Translations under genes and position numbers: made by a program
The notes under the pieces: model-generated
Database searches by the model: none
Told to the model about the DNA's origin: nothing
What the model saw: the letters and a program-made list of their open reading frames with translations, nothing else
Assembly (NCBI GenBank): GCA_002319955.1
Contig: DCJS01000042.1
Span: 23,218-47,279 of the forward strand
Direction: 5' to 3'
DNA from: Flavobacteriales bacterium UBA1694
GTDB lineage: Bacteria; Bacteroidota; Bacteroidia; Flavobacteriales; Weeksellaceae
DNA: 24,062 nt
Shown here: positions 1 to 8,287 of the stretch, piece by piece
Layout of the letters: every line of letters begins with the position of its first letter
How positions within the stretch are numbered: position 1 is the stretch's first letter

Positions 1-648
1 CGCTGCACCTCGACGCGTCGCTTAATTATTCATGAAAGTGTTTATGAGGCCGTAAAAGAGCGCCTTGTAAAAGCCTATGGGCAGCTTAAGATTGGGAACC
101 CATTAGATGTGGCAAACCATGTAGGACCACTTATTGACCTTGATGCCGTTAAAAACTATGAAGCGTCCATCAAAAAATGTGAGGCCGAAGGAGGGAAGTT
201 TGTCGTGAAGGGAGGCGTTTTAAAAGGCAAAGACTACGCCTCAGGGTGCTACGTGAAGCCTTGTGTCGCGGAGGTGGAAAACCACTTTGAAATTGTCCAG
301 CACGAAACCTTCGCACCCATTCTCTACCTTATTAAATACAAAACGCTTGATCAGGCAATTGAGCTGCAAAACAGTGTTCCCCAAGGACTCTCTTCGGCTA
401 TTATGACCCAAAACCTTCGTGAGGCAGAGCTTTTCTTGTCAAGCCAAGGCTCAGACTGTGGAATTGCCAATGTAAACATTGGGACTTCAGGAGCTGAAAT
501 CGGGGGCGCCTTTGGTGGAGAAAAAGAAACGGGCGGGGGCCGCGAAAGTGGATCGGATGTCTGGAAGTATTATATGCGAAGACAAACCAACACCATTAAC
601 TACGGGCTCGATCTTCCTTTAGCGCAAGGCATCACGTTTGATCTTTAA
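1..648 (+). CDS. ALDH7-family aldehyde dehydrogenase (probable 2-aminoadipate 6-semialdehyde dehydrogenase), 5' end missing
   Basis: The reading frame is open from base 1, so the gene starts before the window; 215 C-terminal residues are present. The first residues read R-C-T-S-T-R-R, the segment around the catalytic cysteine of aldehyde dehydrogenases (G-Q-R-C-T), so Cys at window codon 2 should be the nucleophile. The C-terminal part is typical of the antiquitin/ALDH7 group: it has the F-x-G-E-K-E-T-G-G-G-R-E-S-G-S-D stretch, the Y-M-R-R-Q-T motif and the L-P-L-A-Q-G-I ending. ALDH7 enzymes oxidise 2-aminoadipate 6-semialdehyde to 2-aminoadipate with NAD(P)+ in the cytoplasm. The gene 36 bases downstream makes exactly that semialdehyde from lysine, which supports the substrate assignment (inference). 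No promoter box lies in the gap, so the two are probably co-transcribed. Confidence 0.9.
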   Translation, partial: RCTSTRRLIIHESVYEAVKERLVKAYGQLKIGNPLDVANHVGPLIDLDAVKNYEASIKKCEAEGGKFVVKGGVLKGKDYASGCYVKPCVAEVENHFEIVQHETFAPILYLIKYKTLDQAIELQNSVPQGLSSAIMTQNLREAELFLSSQGSDCGIANVNIGTSGAEIGGAFGGEKETGGGRESGSDVWKYYMRRQTNTINYGLDLPLAQGITFDL

Positions 649-684
649 AAAACGAAATTCTATTAAGCACCAAATAATAATATT

Positions 685-2022
685 ATGCATACTGAAACTC
701 ATCAACATACCATCGCTCCTGAAAACGTTCAAAGCGTTCTAGCAAGACATCTTCTTGTGGACGGCTTTAGCTTTGTCATGGATATCGAAAAGTCCCACGG
801 GTCTTGGATTCACGACAGCCTTTCAGGGGAGGACTATTTGGATATGTTTTCGATGTTTGCCTCGGCATCCATCGGTTACAACCATCCTTACCTTTTAAAA
901 CACGTTGAATGGCTTGGAAAAATGGCCGTAAATAAACCGACTTTAGCCGACGTATATAGCGTTGAATATGCAGAGTTCATGGAGGTTTTTGAACGGGTCG
1001 CCGTTCACCCTGCACTTCAATATGCTTTCTTTGTTTCAGGCGGTGCTTTAGCCGTAGAGAACGCCATGAAAGCGGCGTTCGACTGGAAAACAAGACTTAA
1101 TATGGAAAATGGCCAGAATTTGGAAGCAGACATCTGCATTCACTTTCGTCAGGCATTTCATGGCCGAAGCGGCTATACTTTAAGTCTAACCAATACGGCG
1201 GACCCAAGAAAGTACGCGTATTTTCCAAAGTTTGATTGGCCACGAATTTTAAACCCGCATTTAACTTTTCCTATTACAGAAGAGAACCTGCAAGAAACGA
1301 TCAAAAATGAACAGCTTGCTTTATTAAATATCGAGGAGGCGATTTTATCGAATCCAGGCCGCGTGGCTTCAATTATTATAGAGCCCATTCAGGCAGAAGG
1401 AGGCGATCACCACTTCCGTAGTGAATTCTTTGAAGGACTTCGCGCCATTTGCGATTCGCACGATGTGCTTCTAATTTTTGATGAAGTACAAACGGGAATT
1501 GGAATGACAGGGAAAATGTGGGCGTTTGAACACTTTAATGTAATTCCTGACTTAATTGCGTTTGGAAAGAAAACCCAGGTATGCGGTGTGTTGGCCAATA
1601 GAGAAAAAATGGATCGAATTTCGAACAATGTCTTTAGAGAAAGTTCCCGCATCAACTCGACCTTTGGTGGAAACTTCATCGATATGATGAGGCTAAAGCT
1701 CGTTTTAGAAGTCATTGAGAATGAAAACTTAGTCGAGAACTCAAGAGTTCAAGGCGAGGTGCTTGTTAGCGGACTTAGAGCCTTAGAGGCTAAATACCCG
1801 CAAGCCGTTTCTAACGCCAGAGGCCGAGGCCTAATGTGCGCGATTGACCTAAAGGATCCTGCTTCAAGAGACAAACTTCTTAAAAAAGCATACGAAGCAA
1901 AAGTGATTCTTCTCTCTTGTGGAGAGCAATCCCTTCGCTTTAGACCGCATTTGAATGTAAGCCAGGACGAAATTGAATTGGCCCTTTCTAAACTCGATGA
2001 AATTTTGGCAGCGGAATTCTAG
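685..2022 (+). CDS. lat: L-lysine 6-transaminase
   Basis: This 445-residue class III, PLP-dependent aminotransferase is of full family length. The family transfers the epsilon-amino group of L-lysine to 2-oxoglutarate, giving 2-aminoadipate 6-semialdehyde (which cyclises to piperideine-6-carboxylate) and glutamate. Visible motifs are S-G-G at 118-120 (cofactor phosphate), F-H-G-R at 158-161, I-I-E-P-I-Q at 231-236, D-E-V-Q-T-G with Asp266 placed to bind the pyridine nitrogen, and F-G-K-K-T-Q-V-C-G at 293-301, whose Lys295 aligns with the Schiff-base lysine. That last motif is characteristic of lysine 6-transaminases rather than ornithine or GABA transaminases. The gene follows the ALDH7 gene by 36 bases and ends at a strong terminator, so the pair forms the end of a lysine-degradation unit. 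Glutamate could in principle be a by-product feeding nitrogen assimilation (inference). Confidence 0.92.
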   Translation: MHTETHQHTIAPENVQSVLARHLLVDGFSFVMDIEKSHGSWIHDSLSGEDYLDMFSMFASASIGYNHPYLLKHVEWLGKMAVNKPTLADVYSVEYAEFMEVFERVAVHPALQYAFFVSGGALAVENAMKAAFDWKTRLNMENGQNLEADICIHFRQAFHGRSGYTLSLTNTADPRKYAYFPKFDWPRILNPHLTFPITEENLQETIKNEQLALLNIEEAILSNPGRVASIIIEPIQAEGGDHHFRSEFFEGLRAICDSHDVLLIFDEVQTGIGMTGKMWAFEHFNVIPDLIAFGKKTQVCGVLANREKMDRISNNVFRESSRINSTFGGNFIDMMRLKLVLEVIENENLVENSRVQGEVLVSGLRALEAKYPQAVSNARGRGLMCAIDLKDPASRDKLLKKAYEAKVILLSCGEQSLRFRPHLNVSQDEIELALSKLDEILAAEF

Positions 2023-2051
2023 ATGTCTCGTTAAATCTCCTTAAATGTTTA

Positions 2052-2081
2052 AAAACCGTACAGTGTTGTGCGGTTTTTTTT
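2052..2081 (+). terminator. Rho-independent terminator after lat
   Basis: An 11-bp stem (AAAACCGTACA at 2052-2062 with TGTGCGGTTTT at 2067-2077, one T-G wobble) closes a 4-base loop and runs into a T tract to 2081. It lies 30 bases after the lat stop codon. Confidence 0.9.
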
Positions 2082-2114
2082 GTGAATACATAGCTGAATT
2101 TTGATATTATTGTC

Positions 2115-2122
2115 TATTTTTG
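2115..2122 (+). promoter_or_regulatory. Candidate Bacteroidota -7 box for the amidohydrolase pair
   Basis: TATTTTTG fits TAnnTTTG exactly and would give a start of transcription near 2129, about 25 bases before the ATG at 2154. I see no TTG at the expected -33 distance, and the region is very T-rich, so a chance match is possible. Confidence 0.4.
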
Positions 2123-2153
2123 ATACTTTGATTTTTTAAATCCCCACTCAACT

Positions 2154-5138
2154 ATGAAAAAACGAGTAATTTCAGCCTTGGCCCTTGTTCTTGCAAGCCA
2201 GTTCTGGGCGCAGGTTGGCTTTTGGCCCAACGACACAAAGGGTAAGGACAAAAGCCTTTACGCCTTAAGTAATATTAATCTATACCAAGATGCCAAAACA
2301 CTCATTCCAGGCGCTGTATTGATTTTCAGCGAAGGCAAAGTGATTGCCTCTGGCAAAGCTGCTATTCCCAAAGGGGCGGTGGTGATTGATGGAAAAGGGG
2401 CTTTTGTTTACCCTTCCTTTATTGATCCCTATGCCAATGTGGGGGTGGAGAAAAAGCAAAGAAAAGTCTACAATCCAGGATCAAGTTATCTTCCAACTGA
2501 TGCCACATCCGCCGCCTATAACGATGCGGTAAAAGCCGATACAAGAGCGGTGGAAACCTTTACGAATCAATCTAAGGACGCAGCTGCCTATTTAAGTCAA
2601 GGGTTTGGCTCCGTTCTTAGTTTTAATGAAGACGGTTTAGTACGAGGCTCCGCGGTTCTTATAGGGCTGGGTCAGGGTCCAAGTGCAGAAAAGATTATTA
2701 AAGAGGATGCGGCCCTTATGCTCTCCTTTTCAAAAGGCGATTCCAAACAGACCTATCCCTCGTCTTTGGTCGGGTCCATAGCGCTTTTGCGTCAACTCTA
2801 TTTAGATGCGAAATGGTACGAAACTGCCCAAGGCTCAAAAGACTTTAATGCGAATCTAGAAGCGTTTAATAAACTTAAAGGCTTACCAACTATTGTTGAG
2901 ACTTCTGAAAAATGGGATGTTCTTAGAGCCGACAAGATCGGGGATGAGACCAATAGACAGTTTGTTTTTCTGGGTTCTGGAAATGAATACCAACGGGCCA
3001 GTGAAATAAAAGCTACCGGCGGCACGTTAATTTTACCATTAAACTACCCCAAACCTTATAAAATTAAAGATGCGCTCGATGTCGAGCAGCTCGATGTGGC
3101 CGTGCTCAAGCATTGGGAGTTGGCTCCTTATAATGCCGTTTATCTTGCAAAAGCCGAAGTTCCCATTGCCTTTACCATGCACGGACTCAAAGATAAAAGC
3201 CAATTTTTAGAGCAGCTCCGAGCGCTTCATAAAAAAGGCATGAGCAAAGAGCAACTTTTAGAGGCTTTAACACAAGTTCCAGCGAAACTGCTTAAAGAAG
3301 AGCGGCTTGGAACTCTTAAGGCAGGTGCCCTTGCGAACTTCTTTGTGAGTTCTGCAGATCTTTTTGAGAAGGATGCTCAAATTTATGATAATTACGTTTT
3401 AGGCACGCGCTACCAAATAACTCAGCGCCCCTCGCAAGATTTGCGAGGAACTTATAAATTAACGCTTAACGGACAGCCTTACGATCTTAAAATCAAAGGG
3501 AAGCTGACAAGTCCTGTCGCTGAAATCACCCAAGGAACGAAAAAGGGCAAAGTAAAGCTTGCCTTAGCGGACTTCAAACTCGCCATGGAATTAAAGCTTC
3601 CAGGCGATTCACTTGAAAATTACCGCCTCATGTATGAACTTGATTCCTATAAGAATGCCAAGGGCCTCGCGCTTAATAAAAGTGGTGCAGGCGTGGCGTA
3701 TTCTTTAGTACAGTTAGGAGGCTACGTGCCCGAGGCTGTAAAACCTGAGAGCGCCCAGGCCTCTAAGGTGGGGGAAATCTGGTACCCGTTCTCGGCCTTT
3801 GGCTCTGAAACTCTTGCGACTCAAAAGGATTACCTTATTAAAGGGGCCACGGTTTGGACGAATACCGATAAGGGAATCGTTCAAAATTACGATGTGAAAG
3901 TCTCGAAAGGAAAAATTGTTGCGGTGGGTCAAGGGCTCTCTAGTGGTGGGGCTCAAGTAATTGACGGTTCTGCCATGCACCTTACTAGTGGTATTATTGA
4001 TGAGCACACCCATGTGGGCCTAGCGCGCGGGGTAAACGAAAGTGGCACAAACAATTCAGCCGAAGTACGAATGAGTGATGCGATCAATCCAGACGATGTG
4101 AATTTATACCGCCAACTTTCTGGTGGTGTGACCATCGCCCAGCAGCTTCACGGTAGTGCAAATCCGGTGGGCGGACAGTCCTCACTCATTAAATTTAAAT
4201 GGGGCGAGGATCCGACAGATCTTCAATATAAAGGCGCAAAGCCGTTTATTAAGTTTGCCTTAGGAGAAAACGTGAAACAGGCCAATTGGGGTGGGAATCC
4301 AAACCGTTTCCCTCAAAGTAGAGCGGGCGTGGAGCAGGCGTTTGATTTTTGGTTCACTCGAGCGAAAGAATACGAAAAAGAAAAGAAAACATCCAAGACC
4401 TACCGCAAAGATCTTCGTCTTGAAGCCATGCTTGAGATCCTAAATAAGGAGCGTTTTATTACCTCGCACTCCTATGTACAAAGTGAAATCAACATGCTTA
4501 TGGAAGTGGCGAACCGCTTCAATTTTAAAATCCAAACCTTCACCCATATTTTAGAGGGGTATAAAGTGGCAGATCTTATGAAAGCCCATGGGGCAAATGC
4601 CTCAACCTTCTCCGATTGGTGGGCCTACAAAGAGGAAGTGCGTGAGGCCATTCCTCAAAATGCAGCTTTACTTCTGCAAGCGGGTGTGAATACAGCGATT
4701 AACTCAGACGATGCTGAAATGGCTAGGCGCTTAAACCAAGAGGCTGCGAAATCCGTGAAATACGGCGGTATTTCTCAACAGGATGCTTGGAAGATGGTGA
4801 CCTTAAACCCAGCTAAAATGCTGATGATTGATGATAAAGTGGGCTCTGTAGCCGTAGGGAAAGATGCGGATTTAGTTTTATGGACTGACAACCCCCTGAG
4901 TGTCTACGCCACAGTTGACAAGACCTTTGTGGACGGTACGCTTTACTTTGATGCAAAGACCCAAGCGCTCAAAGATCAGAAGGTTAAAGATGAAAAGAAC
5001 CGCCTGGTTCAAAAAATGCTTTTCTCTGACGATCAAAAAGCGGGCAATACCCAGAGTGTAGTCAAAACCGAGCCGGTGCTCTACCACTGCGATACCCTTG
5101 AGGAACATGCGGAATCAGAAGGTCATTCTCATTACTAA
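2154..5138 (+). CDS. Secreted double-domain amidohydrolase; N-terminal half lacks metal ligands
   Basis: The 994-residue protein starts with a signal peptide (about 1-19, ending F-W-A-Q), so it is exported. Two amidohydrolase-type units follow. In the first (about 36-405) the usual H-x-H after strand 1 is Y93-A-N95 within P-S-F-I-D-P-Y-A-N-V-G, so the metal site is lost, although the closing L-G-T-L-K-A-G-A-L-A segment is kept. A beta-rich linker covers about 410-545. The second unit (about 560-960) has H618-T-H620, H772, H798 and D852 (N-S-D-D), a full binuclear-type ligand set, and ends with V-G-K-D-A-D-L-V-L-W. The family includes imidazolonepropionase-like and prolidase-like hydrolases that cleave cyclic amide or peptide bonds; the substrate cannot be told from the sequence. 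The next gene, 13 bases downstream, is a related protein, so the two were probably made together. Confidence 0.85.
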   Translation: MKKRVISALALVLASQFWAQVGFWPNDTKGKDKSLYALSNINLYQDAKTLIPGAVLIFSEGKVIASGKAAIPKGAVVIDGKGAFVYPSFIDPYANVGVEKKQRKVYNPGSSYLPTDATSAAYNDAVKADTRAVETFTNQSKDAAAYLSQGFGSVLSFNEDGLVRGSAVLIGLGQGPSAEKIIKEDAALMLSFSKGDSKQTYPSSLVGSIALLRQLYLDAKWYETAQGSKDFNANLEAFNKLKGLPTIVETSEKWDVLRADKIGDETNRQFVFLGSGNEYQRASEIKATGGTLILPLNYPKPYKIKDALDVEQLDVAVLKHWELAPYNAVYLAKAEVPIAFTMHGLKDKSQFLEQLRALHKKGMSKEQLLEALTQVPAKLLKEERLGTLKAGALANFFVSSADLFEKDAQIYDNYVLGTRYQITQRPSQDLRGTYKLTLNGQPYDLKIKGKLTSPVAEITQGTKKGKVKLALADFKLAMELKLPGDSLENYRLMYELDSYKNAKGLALNKSGAGVAYSLVQLGGYVPEAVKPESAQASKVGEIWYPFSAFGSETLATQKDYLIKGATVWTNTDKGIVQNYDVKVSKGKIVAVGQGLSSGGAQVIDGSAMHLTSGIIDEHTHVGLARGVNESGTNNSAEVRMSDAINPDDVNLYRQLSGGVTIAQQLHGSANPVGGQSSLIKFKWGEDPTDLQYKGAKPFIKFALGENVKQANWGGNPNRFPQSRAGVEQAFDFWFTRAKEYEKEKKTSKTYRKDLRLEAMLEILNKERFITSHSYVQSEINMLMEVANRFNFKIQTFTHILEGYKVADLMKAHGANASTFSDWWAYKEEVREAIPQNAALLLQAGVNTAINSDDAEMARRLNQEAAKSVKYGGISQQDAWKMVTLNPAKMLMIDDKVGSVAVGKDADLVLWTDNPLSVYATVDKTFVDGTLYFDAKTQALKDQKVKDEKNRLVQKMLFSDDQKAGNTQSVVKTEPVLYHCDTLEEHAESEGHSHY

Positions 5139-5151
5139 ACACTAAATTATT

Positions 5152-6435
5152 ATGAAATCTAAACAATATAAATACAGCGTATTTGCTCTTTTTATTAGCC
5201 TTGCCGGGTTTGCCCAGCGCCCAGAGCCAGCCCCAAAACAAACCTCGCCAATTGCCATTACAGGTGCCACACTTCATACGGCCGCGGGTCAGGTGCTACC
5301 AAGCACCACCCTTGTTTTTGAAAACGGGGTGATCACCGCCATTGGTGGAGCCGTGCCTCAGGGCGCAAAGGTCATTGAGGCGACGGGAAGCCATGTGTAC
5401 CCGGGATTTATCTTAGTAAATAACTCATTAGGGCTGGTTGAAATTTCCTCTACAAAAGCGACGGTGGATTTCACGGAATCCAATGGGCTCGTGCCTGAAG
5501 TTCGAACGCTTATTGCGTTTAACACCGATAGCCATGTTATTCCAACGGTACGCAGCAATGGGGTGCTTCTAACGCAGCCCGTGATGGAGCGGGGACTGCT
5601 CTCCGGCACCTCGTCTATTATGCAGCTTGACGGCTGGAACTGGCAGGATGCGGTTGTTCGTGAAGATAACGTGCTTCACATGAACTGGCCACCCATTTAT
5701 AGACTTACCGATGAAACCCGAAATAAACTGCTTAACGAACGAAGAGAAAACGAGCTTTTGGAGCTTAAGAGTCTTTTTCAAAGAGCAAAAGCCTACGAGA
5801 AAAATTCAGGCTATAAAGAGTTTAAATTAGAAAGTATTCAGCCGCTTTTCACGGGTGAAAAAATTCTATTTACTAGTGTGAGTGGACCGAATGAGGCGCT
5901 AGAGGTTATTAAATTTTCTAAGGATCATGGGGTGAAAAGAACTGTTCTTTTAGGGGATGCCTCCCTTTCTTCCATCTTAGATGAAATCAAAGCGAGTGGC
6001 TTTCCTTTAATTGTCACCAATCCACATTCACTTCCTCATAATGCCTCAGCCTCACCCAGACTGCCTTACCAATTTGCAAAAATGGTGGCAGACAAAGGAA
6101 TTTTGCACGGTCTGGATTACAGTGCTCGTAAAGACTTCTCCGACTCAAGAAACCTTCCGTTTCTTGCTGGAACCACAGCGGCCTATGGTTTAGACAAGGA
6201 AAAGGCGCTGCAAAGTATTACCCTGAACCTGGCGAAAATGCTTGGGATCGATAAAACCCACGGGAGCCTAGAGGTTGGAAAGAGTGCCACGCTATTTATC
6301 TCTTCGGGCGATGCGCTTGATCAATTGACCAACCAAGTCACTAACGCGTTTATTGATGGACGAGCTATAGAGCTACAAAACCATCAAACTAGGCTCTACG
6401 AGCGCTACAAAGAGAAATACGACGAGAACGAATAA
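5152..6435 (+). CDS. Secreted amidohydrolase-like protein without the HxH metal motif
   Basis: The protein has 427 residues with a signal peptide (about 1-21, ending G-F-A-Q). The N-terminal beta segment (I-A-I-T-G-A-T-L-H-T, then V-F-E-N-G-V-I-T-A-I-G) and the closing T-L-N-L-A-K-M-L-G-I and G-S-L-E-V-G-K-S-A-T-L segments are those of the amidohydrolase superfamily. At the place of D-x-H-T-H the sequence reads P-G-F-I-L-V-N90-N-S92-L-G-L, so both histidines are replaced, by Asn and Ser. It is therefore probably inactive as a metallohydrolase and may be a partner or stabilising subunit of the 994-residue protein encoded 13 bases upstream (inference). Its length is that of a single amidohydrolase unit. 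The C-terminal tail (Y-E-R-Y-K-E-K-Y-D-E-N-E) is highly charged. Confidence 0.83.
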   Translation: MKSKQYKYSVFALFISLAGFAQRPEPAPKQTSPIAITGATLHTAAGQVLPSTTLVFENGVITAIGGAVPQGAKVIEATGSHVYPGFILVNNSLGLVEISSTKATVDFTESNGLVPEVRTLIAFNTDSHVIPTVRSNGVLLTQPVMERGLLSGTSSIMQLDGWNWQDAVVREDNVLHMNWPPIYRLTDETRNKLLNERRENELLELKSLFQRAKAYEKNSGYKEFKLESIQPLFTGEKILFTSVSGPNEALEVIKFSKDHGVKRTVLLGDASLSSILDEIKASGFPLIVTNPHSLPHNASASPRLPYQFAKMVADKGILHGLDYSARKDFSDSRNLPFLAGTTAAYGLDKEKALQSITLNLAKMLGIDKTHGSLEVGKSATLFISSGDALDQLTNQVTNAFIDGRAIELQNHQTRLYERYKEKYDENE

Positions 6436-6465
6436 GAAAGTGAAAGATTTAAAGAATTGTAATTT

Positions 6466-6490
6466 TTAACAGTTTTAATGTTAACTTTTT
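6466..6490 (+). terminator. Weak A/T-rich terminator candidate after the amidohydrolase pair
   Basis: A 6-bp stem (TTAACA at 6466-6471 with TGTTAA at 6479-6484) with a 7-base loop is followed by CTTTTT. The stem is short and A/T-rich, so the call is tentative. Confidence 0.35.
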
Positions 6491-6551
6491 GTAATAATGT
6501 TAAATTTGTGATAATTTTTTTCTATATTTAGGATCTATTAACTGAACTATT

Positions 6552-6788
6552 ATGGAAAGACAGACTAAAGTTTCGGTTTTTGAGAGTGACGTTCAACAAG
6601 AGATCCAACTCGTGAAATCGAAATTAAATGAGGCCGGAATAGAAAGCGCGGTCGAAAATGCATACATGACATTTACAACGACCCCAACGGCAACGACCCT
6701 TAGTGTTAAGGTAGACTTAGCACAGGAAAAACAAGCCTTTAAAATTATTGACAAGTGGCTCTTAGAGTCACGCTCAAGTCACAATTGA
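6552..6788 (+). CDS. DUF2007-family small protein
   Basis: The 78-residue cytoplasmic protein has the DUF2007 pattern. A first strand (V-S-V-F-E-S), a helix (E-I-Q-L-V-K-S-K-L-N-E-A-G-I-E-S), a middle variable stretch and a final strand-helix (L-S-V-K-V-D-L-A-Q-E-K-Q-A-F-K-I-I-D) give the small ferredoxin-like alpha/beta shape expected of this family. The family is annotated as 'putative signal transducing protein' but has no established biochemical role that I can name. The gene stands alone between a weak upstream hairpin and a strong downstream terminator. A near-consensus -7 box (TATATTTA, 6523-6530) sits 21 bases before the ATG, though the nearest TTTG upstream is spaced too closely (14 bases) to be a good -33 element. 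Confidence 0.8.
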   Translation: MERQTKVSVFESDVQQEIQLVKSKLNEAGIESAVENAYMTFTTTPTATTLSVKVDLAQEKQAFKIIDKWLLESRSSHN

Positions 6789-6831
6789 ACCCAATTACTT
6801 TCATATTATTAAATTTTACTAATTTTTGCAG

Positions 6832-6860
6832 CCGTGGGGTTTTGGGCCCCACGGTTTTTT
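6832..6860 (+). terminator. Rho-independent terminator after the DUF2007 gene
   Basis: The 8-bp GC-rich stem CCGTGGGG (6832-6839) / CCCCACGG (6847-6854), with a 7-base loop, is followed by six T. It is one of the clearest terminators in the window. Confidence 0.92.
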
Positions 6861-6909
6861 GTGGCCTAAAATTCCGAAATTGACCCTTTTCAATTTTACT
6901 CAAATGACG

Positions 6910-6917
6910 TAACTTTG
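6910..6917 (+). promoter_or_regulatory. Bacteroidota -7 promoter box of the GNAT gene
   Basis: TAACTTTG fits TAnnTTTG exactly. It would start a transcript near 6924, about 24 bases before the ATG at 6948. No TTG lies at the ideal -33 distance; the nearest is at 6880-6882 and is too far. Confidence 0.6.
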
Positions 6918-6947
6918 CTCAAGACCGACATAGAAAAAAGACTTATC

Positions 6948-7466
6948 ATGGAGAATCTAGCCCCAAATACTGAATTTCGAATCGCCCAATCAAAGGACCA
7001 ACAGGGCATTTGGGAGATTCTTCAATGGGGTATTGCGCTTCGAAAATCCCAAGGCTCGACCCAGTGGCAAGATGGGTATCCAAACGAAAATACGGTCTTG
7101 GATGACCTTCGTAAGGGCGCAGGCTACGTTCTACTAGAAGAAGGCAAACTCGTTGGCTACTGCGCCATTTTTCTGAGTGACGAACCTGCCTATGAAAACC
7201 TTGAAGGAGAGTGGCTCACAGAGGGCGACTTTTTCGTCGTGCACCGCATTGGTATTAGTAAAGAAGCCAGTGGCAAAAGCTATGGAAAAAAGCTTCTTCA
7301 GCATGTCGAGGCCAAGGCGTTAAGACAAGGAATTCATTCAATTAAGGTCGATACCAATTTTGACAACCAGGCGATGTTAGCTATTCTAAAAGCTTTAGGC
7401 TATCATTATTGCGGCCAGGTGTATTTTAGAGGCTCCGCAAGGCGCGCGTATGAAAAAGTGTTTTAA
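6948..7466 (+). CDS. GNAT-family N-acetyltransferase
   Basis: From the ATG at 6948 the protein has 172 residues. An upstream in-frame TTG at 6915 was rejected because it is the last part of the -7 box TAACTTTG, so it would lie before the transcription start. The fold is GNAT: an N-terminal strand (F-R-I-A-Q), a central acidic stretch, a V-H-R-I-G-I strand, then the acetyl-CoA pyrophosphate-loop region (S-G-K-S-Y-G-K-K-L-L) and the D-T-N-F-D-N-Q-A-M strand/helix followed by L-G-Y, the standard motif A/B order. The family moves an acetyl group from acetyl-CoA to an amine; the acceptor here is not visible. The next gene starts 38 bases downstream and also encodes an acetyltransferase, of another fold. 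Confidence 0.83.
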   Translation: MENLAPNTEFRIAQSKDQQGIWEILQWGIALRKSQGSTQWQDGYPNENTVLDDLRKGAGYVLLEEGKLVGYCAIFLSDEPAYENLEGEWLTEGDFFVVHRIGISKEASGKSYGKKLLQHVEAKALRQGIHSIKVDTNFDNQAMLAILKALGYHYCGQVYFRGSARRAYEKVF

Positions 7467-7504
7467 ATCAAGACAAAATTCAACGAGTATGTTTTACTAT
7501 TCAA

Positions 7505-8092
7505 ATGGATGAGCTAACAGGTATGGAAGAAAAGGAAAAATGCGCCATGGGCCTTTTGTACGATCCAAACGATCCGCTGTTGGTATCTGAGCGTTTGCGC
7601 TGCAAGCAAGCCTTACAACAGATTGAAAAATTGCCATGCCTAGAAAGTGACGAAAAAAGAGAGCAGTTGCGCGCAGTTCTTGGATCCACCAAGGTTCATT
7701 TTACCATTGAGAGTGGGTTCTTATGCGATTACGGCTATAACATCCATTTAGGGGCTGAATTTTTCGCTAATTTTAATTTAGTGGTTCTCGATGAGGCATC
7801 TGTTACGTTTGGAGACCATGTGTTTATAGGCCCAAACTGCGCCTTTTACACCGCAATCCATCCACAGGATGCAAAAAGAAGGAACTTAGGTGTAGAGACC
7901 GCTAAGCCGATTTCGGTTGGACATAACGTCTGGTTTGGAGGAAACGTGGTGGTTCTGCCAGGCGTAAGCATTGGGGATAATTGCGTTATTGGGGCAGGAA
8001 GTGTGGTTAGCCGTTCCATTGAGCCCGGAATGCTAGCTTACGGGAATCCTTGCCGCCCTATAAGAGAAATTGATCAAAATCCCGACTCCTAA
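7505..8092 (+). CDS. Maa/NodL-type sugar O-acetyltransferase (hexapeptide-repeat family)
   Basis: The protein has up to 195 residues. The N-terminal Mac domain (M-E-E-K-E-K-C-A-M-G-L-L-Y then D-P-L-L-V-S-E-R-L-R) is that of maltose or galactoside acetyltransferases, and the rest is a left-handed beta-helix with I-G-x-x-V/C hexapeptide repeats ending in I-R-E-I. In the helix, Y-T-A-I-H-P contains the catalytic histidine of the family, and N-V-W-F-G-G-N-V-V-V-L-P-G-V-S-I-G is the signature block. Family members transfer acetyl from acetyl-CoA to a sugar hydroxyl in the cytoplasm. Homologues usually begin near M-x-E-K-E-K-M, so the ATG at 7523 is as likely a start as the one at 7505. The frame stays open for 45 codons after the stop, with no start codon of its own and no family pattern. 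Confidence 0.87.
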   Translation: MDELTGMEEKEKCAMGLLYDPNDPLLVSERLRCKQALQQIEKLPCLESDEKREQLRAVLGSTKVHFTIESGFLCDYGYNIHLGAEFFANFNLVVLDEASVTFGDHVFIGPNCAFYTAIHPQDAKRRNLGVETAKPISVGHNVWFGGNVVVLPGVSIGDNCVIGAGSVVSRSIEPGMLAYGNPCRPIREIDQNPDS

Positions 8093-8259
8093 GTAGGACT
8101 AAAGCTAAAAAGATTAGTTGCTGAGGAGCTCAAATTTAAGGAGTTACCCGCGAATATATTAAGAAATCATCCTTTAGATAGGCATTTAAGCGAGAAGAAG
8201 TGCGAGAGTAGGCGACACCCAAGGATTTAGAAGGTCTAATTTATTTTGTCAATAAGTTT

Positions 8260-8287
8260 AATTGGTTCGCTTGTATCCGAACCAATT
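8260..8287. promoter_or_regulatory. Inverted repeat, probable operator of the efflux operon
   Basis: The perfect 10-bp arms AATTGGTTCG (8260-8269) and CGAACCAATT (8278-8287) are separated by 8 bases. The centre of symmetry (8273.5) falls on the -33 TTG of the operon promoter (8271-8273). The position, symmetry and size suit a dimeric winged-helix repressor, and the first gene of the operon encodes such a protein. There is no T tract placed to suggest a terminator with transcription into the operon. Confidence 0.7.

Noticed and set aside
6915..6947. TTG-initiated N-terminal extension of the GNAT protein
   Set aside because: The TTG is part of the exact -7 box TAACTTTG, and the extension has no family support; the ATG at 6948 is used.
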